From assembly GCF_050897975.1 (NCBI RefSeq), contig NZ_JBPAXY010000002.1, positions 186,001 through 250,000 of the forward strand: DNA of 64,000 bases. Reading direction: 5' to 3'. Made by a program: the position numbers and the translations under genes. Numbering within the stretch: position 1 is the first letter of the stretch; each line of letters begins with the position of its first letter. This stretch comes from Pseudooceanicola sp050897975. GTDB lineage: Bacteria; Pseudomonadota; Alphaproteobacteria; Rhodobacterales; Rhodobacteraceae. The notes below the pieces were generated by a model. The model was not told where the DNA came from and made no database searches. It saw only the letters and a program-made list of their open reading frames with translations. Shown in pieces: positions 1 through 8,124 of the stretch.

Positions 1-159
1 CAGAGGCAGAGACCAGAACTCTGCGGCTCTTGTGCCGGCGTTTTCCGGCGCTGGCTGCACAGCAAGCCAGAGAATAAACAGGAGAACCGCGAGGCTACCG
101 AGAATACCAAACCATATCGGTGTGAACTTCTGCCCCGGGTCTTTGGTTTCGGGCTTCAT
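1..159 (-). CDS. Single-pass membrane protein, truncated at the window edge
   Basis: An open frame of 53 codons starts with ATG at 159 and runs off the start of the window, so the C-terminus is missing. A strong ribosome site (GGAGGGGGGAGAGG) lies directly before the ATG. The N-terminus is short and charged (MKPETKDPGQKF) and is followed by one hydrophobic helix at about residues 14-35 (contains WFGILGSLAVLLFILWLAV). A small cytoplasmic tail and an outward-facing remainder are therefore likely. It is in the same direction as the four-gene ATPase cassette upstream but is separated from it by about 300 bases, so co-transcription is uncertain. I do not recognise the family; no function is assigned. 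Confidence 0.6.
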   Translation of the reverse strand, partial: MKPETKDPGQKFTPIWFGILGSLAVLLFILWLAVQPAPENAGTRAAEFWSLPL

Positions 160-456
160 CCTCTCCCCCCTCCACTTGTCCCGCCCGGCGGGCACCGCCG
201 GGCAGCGCCCGACCCGCCCCGTTTCGCCGCAGGCGAACCTTCGGTTCGACGGGCGGGCGCTACACGCCCCCCCTCGGGTCCGGCGCTGCCCTCAGTTCTG
301 TGGGTCGACGGTTGGGTCATGGGCGGCCTCTCTGGATCTTGGCGGGCGCAACCAACGTAGGGTGCAGCACTGACCCAACGATGGCCCCCGCCCCCGACTG
401 CCCGAAAGCGACGGCGGCTTCCCTCGCCCCCCCCACACACCACCGACCCCAACCCC
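160..456. other. Intergenic region with an inverted repeat, no gene
   Basis: About 300 bases with no convincing coding frame; the open frames here have arginine- and proline-rich translations typical of GC-rich noncoding DNA. It contains a 9-base inverted repeat, GTTGGGTCA at 311-319 and TGACCCAAC at 371-379. The inner part (CGTAGGGTGCA near 355-365) resembles one arm of the larger inverted repeat at 11767-11837. Several short GGCGGGC/GCCCGCC hairpins are also possible. It could hold the terminator of the ATPase cassette, but I see no T-run. Confidence 0.4.
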
Positions 457-885
457 TCAGACATCCGCGCCCCCTTCCACGCTCTGCCAGCAGCGCAGCG
501 TCACGGTGGTCATCAGCGCCAGCACCGCCGCGCCCACGACGAAGGCGTAGAACAGCAGCTCGGCCAGGGCGGCCAGCAGGAAGACCCAGAAGGTGAACAG
601 GACCGAGGCCGCCGCCTCGATCCCCGTTTCGGGCGCGGGCGGCAGGTCGAAACCGATCAGCCAGCCGGTCAGGGCGGGCGAGAGCAGCGCCGCGCCCAGC
701 GACAGGGCCAGCACCAGCGCCCCGGCGCCCGCACGCTTGGCCATCAGGCCGCCGGGGGTCACCGGCAGCAACCGCGCGAGCCGGGCACAGGCCCAGACCC
801 CCGCCCCCAGCAGGATCGCCAGCGCCGCCAGCCCGGGCAGGGCCTCGGCGAAGGTATAGGCGACCAGGGGGCGGGGCTCGCTCAT
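457..885 (-). CDS. Four-helix membrane protein of the AAA/coiled-coil cassette
   Basis: Predicted 142-residue integral membrane protein. Hydrophobic segments lie at about residues 12-35, 52-77, 91-107 and 110-127, so four transmembrane helices are likely, with the second loop rich in Pro and Glu. The ATG at 885 was chosen because it overlaps the stop of the ATPase gene by four bases (ATGA), a strong sign of translational coupling; a longer in-frame reading that starts inside the ATPase gene is rejected. The tight coupling to the ATPase suggests that this is its membrane partner or anchor. I do not recognise the family and assign no function. Confidence 0.75.
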   Translation of the reverse strand: MSEPRPLVAYTFAEALPGLAALAILLGAGVWACARLARLLPVTPGGLMAKRAGAGALVLALSLGAALLSPALTGWLIGFDLPPAPETGIEAAASVLFTFWVFLLAALAELLFYAFVVGAAVLALMTTVTLRCWQSVEGGADV

Positions 886-2840
886 CCCTCGCGCTCCTTC
901 AAATACCGCCGCTTGGCCTCTTCCGTCCGGCCCATGTCGCGCACCATGGCGTCGATGGCCGCCGCATCCGACTTGTCGGCATAGCGGAATTCGCTGTCGG
1001 CGTAGCGGTTGATCTCTTGCACCACCATTTCGACGGTGATCGGCTGGCGCAGCTCTTCGATCATGGCGCGTTTGGTGTCGTAGGGCTGGAAGAGGAACAG
1101 ATCGGGCTCTTCCATCCATTCGTCGGGCAGTTCGAAATCCATCGCCCGGACCTTCACCGCATCGGTGATGTTCTTGATCGCCCGGCCGGTGAAGCGCGGG
1201 TCGGCCTCCTGGATCGCCTTCAGGTAGCTGCCCAGCTTGGCGATCGTGTCCAGCGGGCCGGTGCGGCGCTGGATCTCGTCATAGACCTCGATCAGCTGCG
1301 CCTCTTTGGGCCGCGCGTGGCTGGCGAAGCTTTCGGCGACGGCGCGCTTGATCTCCTGCGCGGCGTAAAGCTCGTGATCGCCCAGGGGGATCTCGTGCCG
1401 CTTGCCCAGAAGCAGCGCCAGGATGTCGACGTAATCGTCGCGGGTCTGCGGGCCATCGACCAGGAAGCGGGCCCCGGCGCGCTGGCGCAGGGCGTCGTCG
1501 ACGTTCTCGGGGTAGTTCGAGAACATGCCGAAGGTGCAATTGCCGCGCACCACGGTATTGGCGCCGGCAAAGCTCTCCATCAGCACGGCGGTGATCTCTT
1601 GCTGCCCGGCCGAGGACTGCCGGTCACCGCGCTTGCCCGCGATCTGGTCGATGTCGTCGATGGTGCCGAAACCGATCACGGCGGGGTCCAGGATGTCGGT
1701 GATGAAGGCCTTGGCGTTCTGCCCCGACTTGCCCTGATAGCTGTCGATGTTCTCGGTCGAGAGGTTGCGATAGCGGAAGGGGTAACCGGCGGTCTGGCAG
1801 TAGTCGTTCAGCAGGCCTGCCATCATCTGGATCAGGGTGGTCTTGCCGGTGCCCGGCATCCCGTCGCCCATGAAGGTGAAGATGAAGCCGCCCAGTTCCG
1901 CGAAGGGGTTCAGCTTGCGGTCGAAATCATAGGCCATCAGCATCTTGGCCAGCTTCATGGCCTGATACTTGGCAATATGGTTGCCCACCACCTCATGCGG
2001 CTTCTTGAAGGTCATCACCAGCTGGGTGGATTTCGTATGCGCGGCGGGGGTGAAGCCACGGATCGTCAGGTCGTCGGCCTCTACCCGCCAGGTGGCGGCG
2101 GTGAAGGCGCCAAGATGGGGGTGGCTGTCGGCGCGCAGGGCGGTCTTTTCCATCACCAGGGCGCAGAAGGCGGTGACCGTGGGCACCAGTTTCTCTTCGT
2201 CACCGGCAGCGAAGGCGGTCAGCTTCTGGTCCAGCTCCCACAGCAGGCCTTGCAGGGCCAGGGGGGCGTTGTCGGTCAGGATCTCTTCGGCCTCGCCGGG
2301 ATCGACGGTGATCTCGCCCATCTGCGCCGACAGCAGGTAGGACAGGGCATTGGCGGTGACATGCAGCTGCAACAGCGCCTGGGCGGCCAGCAGTTCCGAG
2401 AATTCGGCCATGCGGTCGCGCGGCAGGCTGCCGCCCAGATTGGCCGCCTTCAGCTCGGTCAGGGGCGTGGCATCGGCGAAACCCTCGCCCAGGGCCATGG
2501 CCACGGCCAGGGCGCGGCGGATGGCGCGGGCCACGGCGGCCTGGCGCGGCGAGGTCAGCGGGTCGTCACCGTCACAAAGCGCGATGGTCTCCAGCAGATG
2601 CACACCGCCCGCCGGGCCGGTGCGCCGCGTGGTCAGCCCCGGCGTGGTCGAGCGGAAGCGGCGGCGCGTCGCCCCGATGCCGGGCGAGCGTTCTTCCGCC
2701 CGACCGGGCGTCGCAGCGCTGGCCAGGGCCCGGGCGATGCGCGGGGCGTGGTCGAACCCCTCTAGCAGCGCCTCGGCGGCGGGGTAGTGGCTGCGGATCT
2801 CCTCCTCGCGCAGCTCCATCTGGTCTCCGGTCAGGCTCAT
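882..2840 (-). CDS. Classical AAA-type ATPase
   Basis: 652-residue soluble ATPase. The Walker A motif GMPGTGKTT lies at about residues 327-335 (Lys333). A YxGxSxxNxKxF segment at 368-379 resembles the pore loop of classical AAA unfoldases such as Vps4 and katanin. The Walker B-like segment FGTIDDID is at 391-398, a sensor-like FGMFSNYPENVDD follows at 438-449, and arginines after it (RQRAGAR) may supply the arginine finger. The first 310 residues have no motif I recognise and probably form a partner-binding domain. The gene lies between an unknown soluble protein (69 bases upstream) and a membrane protein (four-base overlap). Seen: the ATPase motifs. Inferred: a remodelling machine that acts on the coiled-coil protein of the same operon. 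The substrate is unknown. The start has a good ribosome site (GGGGGAGGG). Confidence 0.85.
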   Translation of the reverse strand: MSLTGDQMELREEEIRSHYPAAEALLEGFDHAPRIARALASAATPGRAEERSPGIGATRRRFRSTTPGLTTRRTGPAGGVHLLETIALCDGDDPLTSPRQAAVARAIRRALAVAMALGEGFADATPLTELKAANLGGSLPRDRMAEFSELLAAQALLQLHVTANALSYLLSAQMGEITVDPGEAEEILTDNAPLALQGLLWELDQKLTAFAAGDEEKLVPTVTAFCALVMEKTALRADSHPHLGAFTAATWRVEADDLTIRGFTPAAHTKSTQLVMTFKKPHEVVGNHIAKYQAMKLAKMLMAYDFDRKLNPFAELGGFIFTFMGDGMPGTGKTTLIQMMAGLLNDYCQTAGYPFRYRNLSTENIDSYQGKSGQNAKAFITDILDPAVIGFGTIDDIDQIAGKRGDRQSSAGQQEITAVLMESFAGANTVVRGNCTFGMFSNYPENVDDALRQRAGARFLVDGPQTRDDYVDILALLLGKRHEIPLGDHELYAAQEIKRAVAESFASHARPKEAQLIEVYDEIQRRTGPLDTIAKLGSYLKAIQEADPRFTGRAIKNITDAVKVRAMDFELPDEWMEEPDLFLFQPYDTKRAMIEELRQPITVEMVVQEINRYADSEFRYADKSDAAAIDAMVRDMGRTEEAKRRYLKEREG

Positions 2841-2849
2841 CTGGGCCCT

Positions 2850-2889
2850 CCCCCTTCTTTCCGTGTCAAAATATCCCCGCCCAGAGGGC
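2850..2889 (-). repeat. Dispersed intergenic repeat, degenerate tail-A copy
   Basis: Read on the minus strand this is GGCGGGGATATTTTGACAC followed by GGAAAGAAG, a divergent copy of the tail-A module found at nine other intergenic sites here. The hairpin module is reduced to GCCCTCTGGGC (about 2878-2889). It lies in the 69-base gap of an apparent operon and supplies the purine-rich stretch just before the ATPase ribosome site. Confidence 0.5.
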
Positions 2890-2909
2890 AGGTCTGAAAT
2901 TCCGGCGCC

Positions 2910-4040
2910 TCAGTAGCGCAGCACGCGGTCGCCCGCGCCGACCACGAACTTGCGGATGCGGGCAAAGCCCGGCGGGTTCATCTCGGACAGCACCTGGAAG
3001 GGCCGGGCGGGCAGGATCAGCGCCCGATCCTGTGAGGTGGCGCCGGTTTCGGCCCCGCCCGACAGGGGGTCGAGGGCGAAGATCTCGCGCTCGACCTGGC
3101 CGAACCAGCCGCTTTTTTCCGTCTTCACCCGTTCCGAGAGCAGCTCTTCCGAGGTCCAGGCCAGGGCCCAATCCTCGCCCTCGGCGCCGCCCGCCCCCTC
3201 CAGCACGTCGCGGATGGGACCGGACTGGCGGGTGAAGGCATGGGAATACATCGGGCCGATGTGGATCCGGCGCAGGCGCTTTGGGTGCAGGTCGGCGAAA
3301 TCGGTGTCGAACCCCTGGGCGATGGTCAGCAGTTTCAGCCCGCCCAGGCTTTGCGCCACCAGATGGGCCTGGACCTGGGGCCAGCGGCCCTGGTCCTTGG
3401 GCAGGCCGGTCCGGCCGGTATCCTCGACCTCCATCAGGTAGATCACCGGCAGGTTGGTGCCGCTGTCGTAGACCGACCAATGCAGCAGATAGCGCCGCCG
3501 CGCGCCGCCCTTGCCGCCCAGGTTCTCCAGCCACAGCGCCTCGGGGTCGTTGCGCGGCCAGAACAGATCGCCGCGCGCCAGTTCCTCGTAATAGAGGCGC
3601 TGCGACAGGGCGAACTGGGTCTTGGTAGGCAGGGCATGATCCGAAAGGATCTGATCCAGCATCTGCCGCTTCAGCGCCGCGACCGAGGGCATAGAAGCCA
3701 GGTGTTTCCCCGCCTGGCCCGCGTCATTGGCCATCACCATCAACTCTTGCGCGGCGGGAAAGCCGCTTTCGTGGTTGTCGATGGTCAGCGAGCCGAAGAA
3801 ACGCCCCGTGTCGCGCCCCGCCAGCAGGTATTTCATCGACAGGGCGCGGAAGGTGAAGGTCAGCGCCGAGATATGGCGCGCCAGCACCTCGGTCTCGGCC
3901 TCGCTGAGGGTCTTTTCGGCCCGCATGGCCCCGGCCACATGGGCCAGGTGGCCCATGATCGCCTCAAACTTGCGGAAGTAGCGGCGGGAGGCATGGGGGT
4001 CTGTGATCCCCACGCGGTCGTTCCCTTGGTCCTGTTGCAT
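2910..4040 (-). CDS. Unknown soluble protein of the AAA/coiled-coil cassette
   Basis: 376-residue protein with no signal peptide and no clear transmembrane helix. The first 150 residues are mostly helical. The second half is more beta-like, with aromatic- and Trp-containing segments (LHWSVYDSGTNLPVIYLMEV near residues 199-218 and MYSHAFTRQSG near 273-283). It ends in a basic RVLRY. No catalytic motif is recognised. It is the second gene of a same-direction set (coiled-coil, this gene, AAA ATPase, membrane protein) with gaps of 124 and 69 bases, which suggests one operon and a shared complex. It may belong to a domain-of-unknown-function family restricted to Rhodobacterales; I cannot name it with confidence. 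Confidence 0.75.
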   Translation of the reverse strand: MQQDQGNDRVGITDPHASRRYFRKFEAIMGHLAHVAGAMRAEKTLSEAETEVLARHISALTFTFRALSMKYLLAGRDTGRFFGSLTIDNHESGFPAAQELMVMANDAGQAGKHLASMPSVAALKRQMLDQILSDHALPTKTQFALSQRLYYEELARGDLFWPRNDPEALWLENLGGKGGARRRYLLHWSVYDSGTNLPVIYLMEVEDTGRTGLPKDQGRWPQVQAHLVAQSLGGLKLLTIAQGFDTDFADLHPKRLRRIHIGPMYSHAFTRQSGPIRDVLEGAGGAEGEDWALAWTSEELLSERVKTEKSGWFGQVEREIFALDPLSGGAETGATSQDRALILPARPFQVLSEMNPPGFARIRKFVVGAGDRVLRY

Positions 4041-4164
4041 GGCACCCCGGCCTTGGTGGTCGTCCTTTGGGCCCGGCCCCTGGGCTCAGGCCCCGGCGGC
4101 GAGAGGGACGGCGGGCGGGGCGCCGCTCCCGCAGGGGAGCGCGCGTCGCACCGCCCGGCCCGCC

Positions 4165-5241
4165 TCAGGCGCCGTAAAGGTTCTTGTCGTGTTTCTCGAC
4201 GATCTTCTGGAAGCGGCGGGCGAAACGCTCGTCGGCCTTGGCCTTGGCGGCCAGCACGTCGCGGGCAAAGACCATCTGGCCCTCGTGGGCCTCCATCATG
4301 TCGGCCATGCGCGAGTTGGTCGCGGCGCCGATCTGCGCCATGGCCTGCTGCGCCTGCTTGTCGGTCTCGACCCCGATCTCGTTGATCCGGTGCGCCACTT
4401 CCTGCTGCTGCGCGGTCTTCAGCGACTTGGTCAGCGCGTCATACAGCACAACCCGCTGATTGGTGTCGGTCTTCAGCTTGTTGATCAGCACCATCTGCGT
4501 GGCCGCCTGGTTCTGCAAGGAATCGACCCAGGTCTTGCCCTTCTCGATATAGCGCTCCAGCGTCTGCGACTTGGCGATCTTCACCTGTTCGTCCTGCACC
4601 AGCTCGTTATAGCGGGTATTCAGCGCCGCCAGTTCCGATTCCAGCTTGGTGCGCGCCGCCGCGTCCTGTTCCACCGCGATCTTGTTCTCAACCTCGATGA
4701 TCTTCGGATCCATGTCGGTAATTTCCGAGCGCACATCCTCCAGTCCCTGCACCGTCGCCTCGCGTTCGTCCAGGGTGGCGGTCAGGTTGGCCTCGACCTT
4801 GTCCTTCTGCTCTTCCAGCACGGCCAGCTGGCCTTCCAGCAGCTTGGTGATCGTGTCGGACTTGGCGATCAGGTCCTGCAGCTTGTCGTCGATGCTGGCG
4901 GTGCGGATCCGCTCTTGGCGCATGTTGTCCGACTTCGCCTTCGAGAAGATGCCGACGAAGCTTTCCCAGCCGGTCTTGCCGCGCATCTCGTCGAAGTCCT
5001 TCGAGAACTGCGCCGTCACATCGTCCAGGCCCATGATCAGCTCGGCGATATTGGCATTCATCGTCTCGGTATGGGCGTGCACATCGTCCAGGGTGGCGTT
5101 CTCGATCTCGATCGAGACATCCTCGCCGGTGCCCATCTTGGCGCGCGCCGCCTCGATGCGGCCGGTCAGCTCGGAAATCTTCGATTGCGCCTCGGCAACC
5201 TCTTTCTGGCTCTGCTGAAGCTGGGCCTCGAAACTCGACAT
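4165..5241 (-). CDS. Long coiled-coil protein, TelA-like (toxic-anion-resistance type)
   Basis: 358-residue, almost entirely helical, soluble, highly charged protein. The central part (GIFSKAKSDNMRQERIRTAS near residues 105-124, then repeated Leu/Glu/Lys/Asp heptads such as DKLQDLIAKSDTITKLLEGQ) resembles the spaced-helix pattern of TelA family proteins, and more loosely PspA/ESCRT-III-type helical proteins. The ATG at 5241 was chosen because GGAGG stands five bases upstream; another in-frame ATG nine codons earlier lacks a site. It is the first gene of the ATPase cassette and shares a 200-base divergent promoter region with the P1 peptidase gene. Inference: a filamentous or membrane-associated substrate or partner of the downstream AAA ATPase. 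Family assignment is by eye only. Confidence 0.65.
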   Translation of the reverse strand: MSSFEAQLQQSQKEVAEAQSKISELTGRIEAARAKMGTGEDVSIEIENATLDDVHAHTETMNANIAELIMGLDDVTAQFSKDFDEMRGKTGWESFVGIFSKAKSDNMRQERIRTASIDDKLQDLIAKSDTITKLLEGQLAVLEEQKDKVEANLTATLDEREATVQGLEDVRSEITDMDPKIIEVENKIAVEQDAAARTKLESELAALNTRYNELVQDEQVKIAKSQTLERYIEKGKTWVDSLQNQAATQMVLINKLKTDTNQRVVLYDALTKSLKTAQQQEVAHRINEIGVETDKQAQQAMAQIGAATNSRMADMMEAHEGQMVFARDVLAAKAKADERFARRFQKIVEKHDKNLYGA

Positions 5242-5443
5242 GGCGTCCTCCGTCGGAAATATCGTCAAGTATATGGGGCGAGTTAATCGGATTTACATCC
5301 GCCTGTCTGCCCCCGGCTGGAAATTCGCTCTCTCTTTTCATGCGGCTTCGGCGGCGGCAACACAAGCGGCTTTGGCCGTTGCGGCCCCCGCGCCGGCGGG
5401 ATTTAGTGCGCATCGCAAACACAGGAATGAAGGAGTGGCGGCG

Positions 5444-6433
5444 ATGCGCAACGCGATCACCGATGTCGAGGGGCTGCTGGTCGGCCAGGCCCAGGATCTG
5501 ACGGTGAAGACGGGGGTGACCGTGCTGACCGCCGAGGCCCCCTTCACCGCCGCCGTGCACGTCATGGGCGGCGCGCCCGGCACCCGCGAAACCGACCTGC
5601 TGGCCCCCGACAAGACGGTGCAACAGGTGGATGCGCTGGTCCTTTCGGGCGGCTCGGCCTTTGGTCTGGATGCGGCGGGCGGCGTGGCCGATGCGCTGCG
5701 CGCCGACGGGCGCGGCTTTCAGGCCGGGCCGGTGCGGGTGCCCATCGTGCCCGGCGCGATCCTGTTTGATCTGATCAACGGCGGCGACAAGGAGTGGGAC
5801 GAGAACCCCTACAAGGCGCTTGGCCGCGCCGCCTATGCCGCGCGCGGGTTGGACGTGGCCCTGGGCAGCGAAGGCGCGGGCACCGGCTGCGTCACCGCAG
5901 GGATCATGGGCGGGCTGGGCAGCGCCTCGGTCCGGCTGCCCTCGGGCCATGTGGTGGCCGCACTGGTGGCGGTTAACGCCCTTGGCGCGGCCCATGTGGG
6001 CGGCACGCGGCATTTCTGGGCTGCCCCCTGGGAAATGGGGGATGAGTTCGGCGGGCTGGGCCTGCCGTCGCAATTCCCCGACCCCCACGCCGCCGTCACC
6101 AAGGCCGGCCTGGCGCGTCAGGCCGCCAACCCGCGCGCCAATACCACGATCGGCATCGTCGCCACCGATGCGGATCTGACCCAGGCCCAGGCCAAGCGTC
6201 TGGCCACCGCGGCGCACGACGGCTACGCCCGCGCCCTGGTGCCCAGCCATACCCCCGACGACGGCGACCTGATCTTTGCCGCCGCCACCGGCGCCAAGCC
6301 CCTGGGCGGCGGGACCGGCTTGCTGGAACTGGGCCACGCCGCCGCCATCTGCATGGCCCGTGCCATCGCCCGCGGCGTCCAGGCCGCCCGCCCCCTGCCC
6401 GGCAACCCCTTCCCCTGCTGGTCCGATCTCTGA
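5444..6433 (+). CDS. P1 family peptidase (DmpA/aminopeptidase type)
   Basis: 329-residue member of the P1 (DmpA) family of N-terminal nucleophile hydrolases. These enzymes self-cleave before a Ser or Thr, and the freed residue becomes the nucleophile of an aminopeptidase or amidase. Here the expected site is Gly159-Ser160 in MGGLGSASV, preceded by GSEGAGTGCVTAG, a family hallmark. The N-terminal ITDVEGLLVGQ and the VLSGGSAFGLDAAGGV segment also fit. The ATG at 5444 was chosen because AAGGAG precedes it; a longer frame overlaps the divergent coiled-coil gene. No signal peptide, so cytoplasmic. The substrate cannot be told from sequence. The aldehyde dehydrogenase gene starts 64 bases downstream and may be co-transcribed. 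Confidence 0.88.
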   Translation: MRNAITDVEGLLVGQAQDLTVKTGVTVLTAEAPFTAAVHVMGGAPGTRETDLLAPDKTVQQVDALVLSGGSAFGLDAAGGVADALRADGRGFQAGPVRVPIVPGAILFDLINGGDKEWDENPYKALGRAAYAARGLDVALGSEGAGTGCVTAGIMGGLGSASVRLPSGHVVAALVAVNALGAAHVGGTRHFWAAPWEMGDEFGGLGLPSQFPDPHAAVTKAGLARQAANPRANTTIGIVATDADLTQAQAKRLATAAHDGYARALVPSHTPDDGDLIFAAATGAKPLGGGTGLLELGHAAAICMARAIARGVQAARPLPGNPFPCWSDL

Positions 6434-6497
6434 CCCTCTGGTCTTGGCGGCAATCTGCGCTACTCTCCAGCCCGACACGGACCCGAAGGAGAGCCCC

Positions 6498-7973
6498 ATG
6501 CCGGACGCCGCCAAGACCGACCTGAAATCCCTGCTGAAGGACCCCTCGCTGCTGGTCGAGGCGGCCTATGTCAACGGCGACTGGATCGCGGGCGACGAGG
6601 GCCGCTTCGACGTGGTGAACCCGGCTCGGGGCGATGTGATCGCCCAGGTGGCCGACCTGTCCCGCGCCCAGATCGCCCAGGCCATCGACGCCGCCCATGC
6701 GGCGCAAAAGGACTGGGCGCAATGGACCGGCAAGGAACGCGCCCAGGTGCTGCGCCGCTGGTTCGACCTGATGATGGAACACCAGGACGACCTGGGCGCC
6801 ATCCTGACCGCCGAACAGGGCAAGCCCCTGGCCGAGGCCAAGGGCGAGATCGCCTATGGCGCGGGTTTCATCGAGTTCTTCGGCGAAGAGGCCAAGCGGA
6901 TCTATGGCGAGACCATCCCCGGCCACCAGCGCGACAAGCGGATCACGGTGATCAAGCAACCCATCGGCGTGGCCGCCTCGATCACGCCGTGGAACTTCCC
7001 CAATGCGATGATCACCCGCAAGGCGGGCCCGGCCCTGGCCGCCGGCTGCAGCTTCGTCGCCCGCCCCGCGAAGGAAACGCCCCTCTCGGCGCTGGTGCTG
7101 GGCGTGCTGGCCGACCGCGCAGGCATCCCCAAGGGGGTCTTCAACGTGGTCACCTCCTCGCGGTCCTCGGAGGCGGGCAAGGAGTTTTGCGAGAACCCCA
7201 AGGTGCGTAAGCTGACCTTCACCGGCTCCACCGAGGTGGGGCGGATCCTGCTGAAACAGGCCGCCGACCAGGTGATGAAATGCTCGATGGAACTGGGCGG
7301 CAACGCCCCCTTCATCGTCTTCGACGACGCCGATCTAGACGCGGCGGTCGAAGGCGCCATCACCTGCAAGTTCCGCAACAACGGCCAGACCTGCGTCTGC
7401 GCCAACCGAATCTACGTGCAATCGGGCGTCTATGACGCCTTCGCCGAGAAACTGAAGGCCCGCGTCGGCGCCATGAAGGTGGCCGACGGCTTCGCCGAGG
7501 GTGCCGAGCTGGGCCCGCTGATCAACGCCGAGGCCGTGGAGAAGGTCGAGGACCACATCGCCGACGCCCGCGCCAAGGGCGCCGAGGTGATCCTGGGCGG
7601 TCAGAAGGGCGAGGCGGGCCTCTTCTTCGACCCGACCATCGTCACCGGCGCCACGACCGAGATGAAGTTCTCGACCGAAGAGACCTTCGGCCCCCTGGCG
7701 CCGCTGTTCAAGTTCGACACGGTCGAGGAGGTGATCGCGCTGGCCAACGATACGATCTTCGGCCTGGCCAGCTATTTCTACGCCAAGGACCTCAGCCGCG
7801 TGACCCAGGTGCAGGAGGCGCTGGAATACGGCATCGTCGGCGTCAACACTGGCCTGATCTCGACCGAGGTCGCGCCCTTCGGCGGAGTGAAGCAATCGGG
7901 CCTGGGCCGCGAAGGCAGCCATCACGGCATCGAGGAATTCCTCGAGATGAAATACATCTGTACCTCGGTGTGA
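6498..7973 (+). CDS. gabD: NAD(P)-dependent succinate-semialdehyde dehydrogenase
   Basis: 491-residue aldehyde dehydrogenase that most likely oxidises succinate semialdehyde to succinate, the last step of GABA breakdown. It carries the family signatures TPWNFPNAMITRKAGPALAA near residue 163, FTGSTEVGR near 241, the general base Glu265 in MELGGNAPF, and the catalytic Cys299 in NNGQTCVCANR. The second Cys two residues after the nucleophile is typical of the GabD subgroup. Length is usual for the family. ATG at 6498 has AAGGAG seven bases upstream; the longer frame extends into the peptidase gene and is rejected. No transaminase (gabT) is in the window. Substrate is inferred from family resemblance. 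Confidence 0.9.
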   Translation: MPDAAKTDLKSLLKDPSLLVEAAYVNGDWIAGDEGRFDVVNPARGDVIAQVADLSRAQIAQAIDAAHAAQKDWAQWTGKERAQVLRRWFDLMMEHQDDLGAILTAEQGKPLAEAKGEIAYGAGFIEFFGEEAKRIYGETIPGHQRDKRITVIKQPIGVAASITPWNFPNAMITRKAGPALAAGCSFVARPAKETPLSALVLGVLADRAGIPKGVFNVVTSSRSSEAGKEFCENPKVRKLTFTGSTEVGRILLKQAADQVMKCSMELGGNAPFIVFDDADLDAAVEGAITCKFRNNGQTCVCANRIYVQSGVYDAFAEKLKARVGAMKVADGFAEGAELGPLINAEAVEKVEDHIADARAKGAEVILGGQKGEAGLFFDPTIVTGATTEMKFSTEETFGPLAPLFKFDTVEEVIALANDTIFGLASYFYAKDLSRVTQVQEALEYGIVGVNTGLISTEVAPFGGVKQSGLGREGSHHGIEEFLEMKYICTSV

Positions 7974-7980
7974 CACTGGA

Positions 7981-8036
7981 TTCGGCCCTGACGGGCCGAA
8001 GCCTCCGGCGGGAGTATTTTGGGCCATCGAATAGGG
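7981..8036 (+). repeat. Dispersed intergenic repeat, tail-A, forward
   Basis: A perfect hairpin TTCGGCCC-TGAC-GGGCCGAA (7981-8000) follows the gabD stop by seven bases, then GGGAGTATTTTGGGCCATCG with a purine-rich end. It stands head to head with the next copy. The hairpin probably also ends gabD transcription. Confidence 0.65.
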
Positions 8037-8066
8037 GAAGTGTGCACTTCTTCCCATTCGATGGCC
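8022..8066. repeat. Large palindrome at the junction of two head-to-head repeats
   Basis: GGCCATCGAAT at 8022-8032 is matched by ATTCGATGGCC at 8056-8066. The interior adds a perfect GAAGTG-TG-CACTTC at the centre, so nearly the whole 45 bases can fold into one long hairpin in either transcript. It separates the convergent gabD and rlmN genes. Confidence 0.8.
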
Positions 8067-8118
8067 GGAAATACTATGGGGGAGTCGGCGCAGCCGACGG
8101 GGGCAAGGCCCCCTCCCC
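8037..8118 (-). repeat. Dispersed intergenic repeat, tail-A, reverse
   Basis: On the minus strand: hairpin GGGGGCCTTGCCCCC, hairpin GTCGGCTGCGCCGAC, then CCCCCATAGTATTTCCGGCC and a purine-rich end. The modules are in the canonical order. It lies just after the rlmN stop on that strand and may serve as its terminator. Confidence 0.65.
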
Positions 8119-8124
8119 TTCCGA

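Noticed and set aside
1017..2765. 582-codon open frame opposite the AAA ATPase
   Set aside because: It is a GC-bias shadow of a gene with clear ATPase motifs; its His/Gln/Leu/Gly-rich translation has no family resemblance and no ribosome site.
4688..6514. 608-codon minus frame across the coiled-coil/peptidase divergent region
   Set aside because: It overlaps two genes in the wrong frame or strand and has no start or domain support.
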